Program-made: the position numbers and the translations under genes | Shown: positions 37,441 through 46,495 of the stretch, in pieces | Position numbering within the stretch: the stretch's first letter is position 1 | Layout: each line of letters begins with the position of its first letter | Source: Marasmius tenuissimus | Lineage: Eukaryota > Basidiomycota > Agaricomycetes > Agaricales > Marasmiaceae | Assembly (NCBI GenBank): GCA_029532415.1 | Contig: JAQOTA010000065.1 | Location: 434,001 to 498,000 of the forward strand | Length of the DNA stretch: 64,000 nt | Reading direction: 5' to 3' | The notes under the pieces: generated by a model | What the model was told of the DNA's origin: nothing | The model's input: the letters and a program-made list of their open reading frames with translations, nothing else | The model's database searches: none

Positions 37441-38287
37441 CCAACGCGGGAATTAAGTTGGTACCCAGGGCCTTTGCACCATACCACTACCAACTCCTCC
37501 AAACAAGTACCGAATCGGTATACTTAGTCCAACTACATCAATCACGAACCCCAAATCCCAGAGCTCAGTGAGTACTACCGTACTTTCGGAGCAATCGGAC
37601 CTATCGTGGACCTCGGTTTATCGCAGGCTTGAAGTAACTGGGGTTTCATACTGGCTTTCTCTCTTTCTCTTCTCCGAGATCGTTCACATTGCCCGCTCGT
37701 TTCGCAGATTTATCGAACCACTATCACGGCTCACTGAACTGAGTATACACGTCCGTATTGAATCCTTGTCATTCACTATCTCTTCAAGGTGCTTTCGAGA
37801 AACTTCCAAACTCCAAGGCTGTTCGTGGTCGATCTCCGCCAGCCACCTTTGACACGAAAAAACTCATTTGGGAGTTGCTCTGATGGAGACGTTCTACAGA
37901 TCGTGAGCCTGGTATCAACGGGGATTAATCCTCCATGTCCGGAAGCGACGAAGCGACATATAACTCATTCAACGCCACCGAATTGTCGAAGAGGACCCCA
38001 AAAAACCAGTCTACTATGACATTGACATGCTTCTGGACCAGATATGTAGCCACCATGTTGGATGTAAGGCCATCTGACAAGCCTCAAGTCGCCGTCGAGT
38101 GAACCAAGCTCCTCACGCCGGCTTTCACGATGTTGTATAAAGGCTCACCACAAAAACTCAACCTCATTGTGTTTCTTTCATCCTCTACATCCAAAGAAAA
38201 GTTGTCGTGCGTTGCTCTTCCTAGCGTTTCAGTCTGCGATGCTGATTGCTTTGTTACCTTCAGAATCCAGTCAGCCTTCAGTGTATA
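37441..38287. other. Upstream region of the decarboxylase gene
   Basis: About 850 bp at the start of the right tandem unit. It contains the decarboxylase promoter region and sequence shared with 34810-35070. The open frame at 37568-37852 has no recognisable domain and is not kept in the left unit. Confidence 0.4.
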
Positions 38288-39682
38288 ATGTTCCCCTTCA
38301 AGGCTCCTGCCAAACATCCGTCCAGCTCTGGCCAGCCCACCGCCAAAACTCTCCGACCTGGCGCGCAATCGTTCAGAGACGCCGGATGGCTTCCCAAGAG
38401 CAAAGAAGTTTTCGACAAGTTTATTGTCGAAGTGACAAAGAATTTTCCTAAGAACGCTCCCATGTCTACTGAAGATGGCACCCCACTTCTGGCACCTGTA
38501 CAAGCGTTCAAGGACTTTATCGAGAGCGAGCCTACCGTCTTCTTGGAGTTCAACCGAATGTTTGACGATATTCCTGATACCGAGCATGTAAGTCGCTCCT
38601 CTTACATCGCCTATTCTTAATTCTCACCTGACATTGGTTAGCCCTGCAACTACATCGAGCTCGTCCAAATGTTCAACGAGATCTTCAGGACCGCGCCCGA
38701 CTTTGGTTCCCTTGGACCGCCTCTTTACATGATCATGGCCAACATCATGAACTCGCAGGGTGGGTTCTCTGCATTCACGAAAGAGAACCTGAACCGTCAC
38801 TTCAAAGAGATGTTCGACACATGGGCAGTGTTCCTCACATCCAAGGACTCCCGCGACGTCCTGAACACCGGTTCTAATGGGTGGCTCTCTCCGGCCGCTC
38901 TCGGTGCGATGATGAAGGACTTCCCCGGCCGCAGATTCGACCAGGTCTACGTCTGTGATACGTCTGCCGAGTACTACGGTTATACATCTTTCGAGCACTT
39001 TTTCAACCGGAAGTTCACGGAACCCCCACCAGAGGAACGAGCCATTAAGGAGATTGATGACCTCCGGATCATCAGTGCTGCTTGCGAATCTATCACGTAC
39101 GCATACCAGGAGAACGTGAAGCGTCAGGACCCGCTTTTCATCAAGGATGAGGCTTATTCCCTCGAGCATCTCCTCGCCAACAACCACGTTGAGGACTTCG
39201 TGGGTGGAACGATTATCCAAAGCTTCCTTAACACAACCAGCTACCATCGCTGGCACGCCCCTGTAAATGGGACCATCGCAAAGCTTGTCCACATCCCGGG
39301 TACCTACTTCGCCCAAGCACCCTACACGCTTGGAACGGTCATTAAGGAGGATGGCGATGAGGCACCTCCTTACCTCCAGTCGCTCCGGTTCTTCTCCAAC
39401 ACTGCCGCCCGCCTGCTCATATTCATTAGGGCCGATAACTCCCGTCTGGGCCTCATGTGCTTCATCGCCATCGGCATGACGGAGATCTCTTCCTGCGAGG
39501 CCACGGTCTATGAAGGCCAGAAGGTCAAACGCGGCGATGAACTGGGGATGTTCCATTTCGGAGGGTCCTCCTCGGCTCTCCTTTTCAGCAAGGACGCAGG
39601 TGTTCAGGTGGATGGAAAATACCGGGAGCCGGGGATCCCAATCCCGATCAACCAACCTATCGCCTCCGTTGCTCTTCCTTAG
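38288..39682 (+). CDS. PsiD-like decarboxylase (phosphatidylserine decarboxylase superfamily)
   Basis: Two exons (38288-38587, 38642-39682) encode 446 residues. Blocks in order: QSFRDAGWLPKSKEVFDKFI, FKDFIESEPTVFLEFNRMFD, NYIELVQMFNEIFRTAPDFG, SLGPPLYMIMANIMNSQGGF, FDTWAVFLTSKDSRDVL, YYGYTSFEHFFNRKF, ISAACESITYAYQENV, TTSYHRWHAPVNGTIAKLVH, then FIAIGMTEISSCEAT and ELGMFHFGGSSSALLF. The GSS near residue 410 is the expected self-cleavage site that generates the pyruvoyl cofactor. The N-terminal domain, length and lack of a membrane anchor or presequence match the soluble aromatic amino acid decarboxylases of the PsiD type better than membrane PSD enzymes. Tryptophan or another amino acid may be the substrate; this is inference. 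No kinase, methyltransferase or P450 of a psilocybin-type cluster is nearby. Confidence 0.85.
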
Positions 39683-40293
39683 TCATCCTCTTCCGTTTAA
39701 GAACGCGGTACGCCGATCGTTCGAACACTACTATAGTTTCGCCGTCACTGATGCCCAACTAGTTCCAATTTCAGTTCAAGGTGGTGCTTCACGAATCGTT
39801 TTGTTTCATTTAGTAAAAAGATGTAGAAAAACATACGTGTAAAGATCTCTGTTTTTGTAAGATAGGTAGTACGCGCCGAGTATGAAGAAATATCGTTTCA
39901 CCCATGCCCTCCCATGCTTTCACTCTGGAGCTGAAGCTCACTTGCTTATGGTAGGAATGGCCATTCAATCGCCGTGCCTTCTCGCTTAGCCATGACAGCC
40001 AACGCAATTCGATAATAAGACACCACAATAAAACGGAGCAGTAGGCCTGCGTACTACCTCCACCCTATATAGGGCCGTGCTTGAGCTAAAAAATGTCCAG
40101 CGTACGATAAACCGTGCGAGTCTATTCAGTCTGAATCCCAAAGCAAGTCCCCCTCGAGCTCATCATCGCTAGGTACTGAAAACCCGCCAAACTCCAGAGA
40201 ATGATCTCGCTGAGGAATGACACGATGCCTGGAGTTAGGTCGGATCGATGAGTACTAATGATCAGGCCTCTAATTTCAACAAAGGGGAACAAC

Positions 40294-41382
40294 TTACTGG
40301 CTCAACAACTCCTCGACACCCGCTTTGGCTTCCCAGTCGACTCTGACCCAATTGTACACCAACTCTCCGTCTCTGTAGACTAGCATCGTAGGAAGCATGT
40401 CCGAGTCCACATTGTCATCGTCGTACTCCTCTGACCCTTCGGACTCGTCTTGACGATCCTCAAATTCATCGAGGTCGCGGTAGGGATCGTCTTCGTCGTC
40501 ATCACGGTGTTTAGGACGCGCGGGGCGTGATATAGTTGAAGATGCCGATCGGGTCTGGGTCGTGGGCTGACGGCGGGCAAATCCGAGCGCAGATGCACGA
40601 CAACGAAGGAACTTGGTATCGGGATACAAGGGCGCCAGCCTTGTGAGGGTGTCGTCAAGAGTGTAGCACCGTTCAAGGGACTGGAAGAGGACGATTTAGT
40701 ATCGAAAATTGTAAACGAGATGAGCAATAGAATGATCTACTCACCCCATCGTACAGGTGAATGACCACCCAGACACCCCTCTCTTCCTTCTCTACCGCAG
40801 CAACAAAATTGTGTCTGCCCACTTCTCTCAAGTGACCAAATCTTCCTTCTCTAGCCCTGCCAAAGACATCCTCTCTTGTCTTTCCGGCCCGTATCTCTCG
40901 TTCTTTCTCTACGAGTCCATCAACTTTCTCGCCCAGCCCCTTTTCGCGTTCCTCCTCTAAAAAGGTCTTTGCACCCAAATTACTCTTTTCCATTCTCTTT
41001 CTCATTTCTTCCATTTCCCTCGTTCTCTTCTCCTTCTCCATCTCGCGGGCCTCGTCTCGGTCACGTATGACACCTTTCACCCCAGTCCGTCCAGGACCCA
41101 TGCCTATCGATTCTTGCTGAGGCTGCGGTTCGGGCGATGGCGCCTTTTCGTTCAGGAGCTCATCATCGTGCCATCCTTGGTCGGACGACGACGACTCGGA
41201 TCGTGCTGGAGATGATGAACGAGATTTGCCGTTGAACAGCTCTCCAGAGAGAACAAGAGCTTCTATGTCTGCATACTGGAGAGCAAGAAACCGTTGTTGA
41301 CATGACGATAGTGAAAGAAAACGACAGATTTTGTACGTTGAGTTTCTTGCTATAGGCTAAGGGGCAAGGCAGACCTCACCAT
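40294..41382 (-). CDS. Phosducin-like thioredoxin-fold protein
   Basis: Phosducin-like proteins act with the CCT chaperonin in folding of G-protein beta-gamma, actin and tubulin. Exon 2 begins YADIEALVLSGELFNGKSRS, followed by a Ser-rich acidic stretch, ESIGMGPGRTGVKGVIRDRD and a charged helix (EKEKRTREMEEMRKRMEKSN). The thioredoxin-like domain includes GRFGHLREVGRHNFVAAVEK, GVWVVIHLYDG, SLERCYTLDDTLTRLAPLYP and DTKFLRCRASALGF. An unusual acidic insertion follows (RDLDEFEDRQDESEGSEEYD), then DMLPTMLVYRDGELVYNWVR. The only start I can place is an ATG at 41380-41382 immediately followed by GTGAGG, making a one-codon first exon; an unseen upstream exon is the alternative. A decayed copy of its 3' end lies at 36890-37370. 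Confidence 0.8.
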
Positions 41383-41928
41383 CGTTATTGTTGGTCCAAG
41401 TTGGTCCACGAATTACACCGTCCTGCTTTTTGCTTTGACCGTGCCACAAATAAGTTTCTCCCGCCGACCAGATAACAACGATGAAGGGAAAGAAGATGAT
41501 TGGGACAGAGATAGGGTACCGATGTTGGTAAGGAGCAAGTTGCTGACAAGTATTGATTATTTATATGGATAGGGTTCAATATCATGTCATTTTTGGCAGA
41601 CGTAAGTAAATCATCTCAGTGATTACTGAGTAAGTACCCTGGTTAGGCATATTGTCCCAGACACAAGCAATGAACTGGTCGTGAACGTAGGTTCACTTTA
41701 ACATTCGGACAAGAGTTACTCGCTGGTTTGGCATAGCAATGGGTATGAACGTCCACCGAGCAACATGCACTCTGGTGCAAAGGAAATACACGTATGATAC
41801 AGAATTAACGGATAGATAATCTTGAAGACAGTAGTCAGAACGCCAAGTTCCTGGCAATGTTGGGTTACGGCCGCACCTATGAGATCCATGCTCCATGTTA
41901 CGTAGCGACCATAATCCAGAGTGATTGT
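41383..41928. other. Intergenic stretch
   Basis: About 545 bp between the start of the phosducin-like gene and the stop of BET1, both on the minus strand. It holds the phosducin-like promoter and BET1 3' UTR. No gene was recognised. Confidence 0.45.
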
Positions 41929-42438
41929 TCATGCAGGTCCTGAGCTCCCCCCTCTCCACAACGACCATATTTTCCCTAGCAGCCAGAGAGCCACGAACGC
42001 GCCGACAATGTACATTGCTATTCTCCAAGATTTGAGGCTGCCTTGCCCGATTCCGAAAGCTTGTGTCGCCCGTCTTGCGGTTTGAGTCAGCGAGGCACCA
42101 AATGAGTTGAAAGTATTGCTCTGGAAACCGAAGTGAGAAGATGCAAAAGAAAGAAGTAACATGATGTGATTTACACTGTCGTCAAGCATAAGATGCTGTC
42201 GTTCAACGTCGTCGTGTATGTCGGTGGTAACCTGAGGACAGTAGTCATTAGAAGGTTGGACTCATTCAGCCTACATTCAAGTTCTGGCGAACTTCAACGC
42301 AGATTCCGATGTTCTGAATGATAGTGTACATGAGAAGCTCACCCCTCTCAAAGTCCTAATTTTACTGTGTAACTCGTCCAATCGTTGGTCATTCTGCCGT
42401 TCGTAGGTGTCTTCGACGCGATCTCTTGAAGAGGACAT
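41929..42438 (-). CDS. BET1: BET1-like Qc-SNARE
   Basis: ER-to-Golgi vesicle SNARE anchored by a C-terminal membrane segment. Three exons: MSSSRDRVEDTYERQNDQRL and DELHSKIRTLRG (from 42438), VTTDIHDDVERQHLMLDDS, and SNTFNSFGASLTQTARRATQ followed by LKSWRIAMYIVGAFVALWLL, the tail anchor, ending GGSSGPA. The heptad core with a central Gln-type layer (DDVERQHLMLDD-SNTF) matches BET1. The total of about 118 residues is normal. Exon 1 and intron 1 form the inner end of the right duplication arm, so a dead 5' copy exists at 26586. Confidence 0.9.
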
Positions 42439-43633
42439 CTTCAATTATTGAAGTGGTTTGGATGTGGGTAGAGCCTAATTCGCTGACGGCTCGGGGAAGG
42501 AAGATAATGGATTGCAGGGGTTTTCAAACGAGCCTGAATGGTATGAGAGTGGGACGCAGAGGTTGAATTTCCTCGAAGTTGTAAGTATAGGACATTACGC
42601 GGGCTCGTGAGCATGTGTTTGGACTTCTTTGTACACAATCTCCGTTTAGGCGCTTGAAATAAGCGCCCATTACTTGCCTTCGAATTTCACCTCCCCTCAC
42701 CAGTCGCATTCGCATTCTTTGAGCTTGCATGTCTGGACTAGGAAACAAATTGATTCGACTCTCGATATCAGTAGACTTCCAACATAACCGGATCGAAATC
42801 TTTTTTACGGCCCAACGCCACCATCGCCAGCGGTTCGAAGGCAGTGCTCGCAGTGCTTCAGAGTACCTCCAGGATCTGACTGACTCTCGGTGCCCGTGGG
42901 GTCCAACTACTCCATGAACTAGATGTTTGTGACGAGATTACATGTGCTGATTACTTAGAGGTTCTTACCCCGCCACTTCTTGGAAGAATAAGCCGGGACC
43001 CTCTCAAGAGTCGACCTCCCTGGATATCGATTTCCGTACCACGACCGCTTGAGCGGGACCACATATTCGAGCTTATTTCCGGACGCTGTACTTTTCATCA
43101 ACGTTGAAACAACGAAGATACATAGCCCCGTGAGTCGGGTACCTTGCGCTGGCAATGGGATTCACGGTCTGACTTTGTCTAAATTGCGTTTAGGGTTTTT
43201 AAGCGCAAATGCCATAGCTCATATATCATAAGTCCTAAACACTTGGGGAGGAGCGGTTAGCTGTTTATTTCACTCCTAAGTGTGAAACGCGTCGCCAAAA
43301 GGATAGGGTGGGGTGTTTAGTAAATTTGAGGGATAGATCCACTGTGCTTGGTCTACTCGGCCACCAGAAATAATGCACACGATTACGTGCGTACCACTAA
43401 AATTAGTCGTAAAGTAAGGCTATTACAGGGTACGTGGCGAGTATTGAAGCTGCTACAAGTAAATAAATAGCGATCGTAAAAATACATATGGAGATTGCAA
43501 AGGAGGGGTGGAGAAGATGAATATTGAATAATTTAAAGAATAGATATGGATCGTCCCCAGTGTGCGACCGTAGCGGCAAAGTCGTGATAATCATTTAACG
43601 AGTGTTGGATATCCGTAAGAGTAGAATAGTTCT
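42439..43633. other. Non-coding part of the right duplication arm
   Basis: BET1 upstream region and the 3' side of peptide copy 2. It matches 25400-26560 in reverse complement for part of its length. Between about 43160 and 43630 the sequence is AT-rich with little similarity to the left arm. No supported gene. Confidence 0.4.
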
Positions 43634-43957
43634 TCAGCAGCCTGCGCCCCCGCAGCAGTTCTGTGAATCAACTCCGTCAGCGTGGTCACTCACATATCGA
43701 GGGAGAATGCTTACAGGGTCAAGGGGGTTACTGCATACGGGTACCCGTGGAAGGATATTGGAAGTTACGGGTCGCTCAGCAACACCAGAGTCCTCGACAG
43801 ACACCGTTTGCGGACGTGAAAGCGCAGGGAGGGCCATCGTAGTCAAACTGAAGTTGGAAGACTAGAATTAGCTTCACGCTCAGAGAGAAGAGCACAGCTG
43901 ATGAACGTACCTCGTGGACAACAGGACGAAGACAGAGGCAAGGCAGAAGGCACGCAT
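43634..43957 (-). CDS. Small secreted cysteine-rich peptide precursor, copy 2
   Basis: Three exons (43911-43957, 43715-43847, 43634-43660) encode 68 residues. The signal peptide MRAFCLASVFVLLSTS differs from copy 1 only at residue 9. The first 50 residues, through the Pro-Arg, differ at seven positions. The tail VPVCSNPLDPNCCGGAGC is largely different but keeps four cysteines, here C-x7-CC-x4-C, and again ends on the last cysteine. Splice sites and sizes of exons 1 and 3 are the same as in copy 1. Keeping an intact frame, introns and signal while neighbouring duplicated sequence (BET1 fragment, upstream frames) has broken is good evidence that the gene is functional. Confidence 0.75.
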
Positions 43958-46495
43958 GATGAAAGTGGTAGTTTGTGTTTGTTGAATAGACGGTAAAAGT
44001 TTGAAAGAGAAGAAAGATGAGAGAATACTAATCGGGCTGCCTCCTCGATCCTTTTATACATTTCAACCAACGATGAGTCGTACCGGATATCCAATCTCGA
44101 CAATCTTCAACAAACATCGTGTATGTGTTCATCGAGGCTGTGACAGCACAGAGCCTGTAGCCAAGTCATGGTCACAGTAAGGCGTAGCAGCAGATACCAC
44201 TGTCGGTACCGCAATGAATATTGACATCACTTGGTACGGGAGGATGAGATGAGGGCTCAAATAAGTTGATTCCAGAAGGGGACTCGGAGTGGCTGTCCTC
44301 GTTCATTTTTTGTTCCTGTGATTGTGTCTCGGAATTGAAAAGGGTTGTCGGACATACTAAATTTACCTCCATCGAACTAGGGACGGCCGGGTTCTTCACA
44401 ACGGAAAATTGAAAACCAGTAAAAATTTTCAACTCGACACGCCGACGGATAGCGTGATACGGGCTGGTTTGGGCAGTGGATAAGTCGATCTCTGGAGATA
44501 TTCCTGTTGAATCCTGTACAGGATAACGCGTTCGTGTAAGCTGCAAAGTACGTGTTCATCAAATAATTGATATCACCATACCTCTGCCCAACGAGGAACA
44601 AGAATAGACCCCGTCCACGTCTTTCCACATTCATACATTCGAACAACTGGCATCACACCTTTTCTTCAAGAGCCACGCTCGATACCTGATACCATCATCA
44701 TCATCAGCTTTGCGATCCAAGTACATATGCGTCTGCACATCTACCTTGAGCTCAATATATCCGATTTACTGGCCGTACACGATGCCCAGTCGATTTTCAC
44801 GGACAACCGCTCCTCATCAGATCGTTGTCTGTCCGCTTCCGAATGTTTTCCGTACCTGGCCTAGTCCTGCCTAGCACAAAGAACCCGTAATCTATACGGG
44901 CGAGAATTTAGCAGGGCGGGAAACGGGGATGACCGACAATCCTCACTATCATGGAGCTCGAGATTCTATGCACTGATGGCGAGGCACATTGCATGAATTG
45001 TTTCATGCACTGCACTCGTCGCCAACTTGACAACTGGAAAAGCCCACGACGGGTTCGCGCCGGCCAATCAACCCGAGATGGTCTCAATATTGAACTGGGT
45101 AATGGTGCGAGATCCTGCTGTGCATCGAGTTGCTACGCGGGTTTTACGAGTCGATCGCCGAGTCCGGCCTCAGAATTCAGTATGACCGGATCGAGCGCAG
45201 CTAGCCAAAGAAATATGATACAAGCTCGCCAGGAGGCGCAACGGATGGTGATTCAACCGAGAGCCACATCGGTCGATCTCAGAGAATTGAACCTGCAAAG
45301 TTTGCAAGGTCTGTCAGTAGTGTGAACGCTCAGCGCAAGCTGCTGAAGGACTGCCACGTTCAGCGGCTTGAGGGTTCGGAGCAAGAACCTTGGAGGAAAC
45401 TCGAAAATGCGGTATGCTCGGGGTGTCGAATGTACCAAAAGGTTCGAAATCACCCGAAAACTGAGGTCTAGAGATGTACCGGGAACAGGCAGGTTGACCG
45501 TTGAACGTTGAACGTTAAGGGCAGATGGTGGTTACGATGATGACCGGCATCGTGGGAAATTCAACGATACCGCTATGAGGCTGTTCGTTCCGTTTGCTTT
45601 CCTTCAATGACTCCATACTATGTATTAGCCAATACTTGGACCTCTGTAACATTGCCCAGTCCGGGGGGAGTATATGGGGGAGATAATCTCACAGTGACAT
45701 AATCTACAAACCTACGATCCGCTAGTCTTCCCCCTGAAACCATGAAACGATGATGTTTTGTTGCCAACCATGCATTGATGAGCATAGGTATTGGGCACTC
45801 CTGCTGGCAATTCAGCGCAATCTTGAAGCCGAGTACTCTGTACATAGTATTACCGTTGCAGTGCCACTCAACCCTACTCGAGTCATACTGCCTTCCGGGA
45901 ATTCTGCGCACCTGTCGAGGGTTCCAAGGCTCCTCGTCAACGGGCCCTAATTCCCAATCGCTCGACTATTCTGACCTCCGAGGTTCAGTACTGGGAACCT
46001 TTGACAAGAATAGTCCTCACTGTTGCCCGATCAGGTGTCGCTTCGCCATCAATCATTCGCCTAATGCAAGTGGCTGATGAATCTTTCGTTCAAAGGTTTG
46101 ATCATTGGAATGCAGACTCGCTTTCACGACTCGACTCGACTCGATTCGAGGTGATTAGAATCCGTTGCCAATCAGTGTTTCGAGGGTTTTGGTTCTATTC
46201 GTGGTCGTGAGTGCTGGACAAGGGCAAAGCCATCTCGCAACGACATCCTTTGCTGGGTATGGAGAAGGTACAACGATTTGGATATGATACAGTGTTGAAT
46301 TTCCTGATCGTTAATATACATACGTACTCCATGAGTACTTACAATGGTATCTGGTATTTACTTAAGTAAGAAGCATAATATACGGAAGAAACGAATATAG
46401 GCAGGCCAAGGAAGAAACGGCGACCGAACGACTCCAAGCAGCATCGTTACGAACAACTCCCGGACCGTGATTCATCAAACAGACGATCAAACGGT
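43958..46495. other. Upstream of peptide copy 2 and 3' flank of EPL1
   Basis: About 2.5 kb. The part to about 45270 is duplicated sequence that matches 23700-25060 in reverse complement. The plus-strand frame at 44951-45325 contains LCTDGEAHCMNCFMHC, with a frameshifted counterpart in the other arm, so it looks like a decayed exon. From 45270 to 46495 I see only short frames, a gttgaacgttgaacgtt repeat near 45500 and a gactc repeat near 46130. No gene can be supported. Confidence 0.4.
44052..44058 (-). promoter_or_regulatory. TATA box of the right secreted-peptide gene
   Basis: TATAAAA read on the minus strand, about 95 bp before the start codon, in the same conserved block as the left copy. 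Confidence 0.6.

Larger units (their letters stand above)
42225..45270 (-). repeat. Right arm of inverted segmental duplication (about 3 kb)
   Basis: Reverse-complement partner of 23700-26830. It contains the working BET1 exon 1, peptide copy 2, and about 1.2 kb of conserved but frame-broken sequence upstream of the peptide gene. Near 45110-45190 the match includes a tract (EILLCIELLRGFYESIAESG on the plus strand) where copy 1 differs mostly at third codon positions, which hints at an old coding exon now decayed in both arms. Confidence 0.8.

Noticed and set aside
38624..39655. A 343-codon open frame antisense to the decarboxylase
   Set aside because: It is exactly opposite a strongly conserved enzyme exon, has no family resemblance, and arises from the codon bias of the sense strand.
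38288..39682. Psilocybin-type biosynthetic cluster
   Set aside because: Only the decarboxylase-like gene is present; no kinase, methyltransferase, P450 or transporter of that pathway was seen nearby.
45618..45911. A 97-codon minus-strand frame with protein-like composition
   Set aside because: No family match, no flanking exons and no counterpart; too weak to call.
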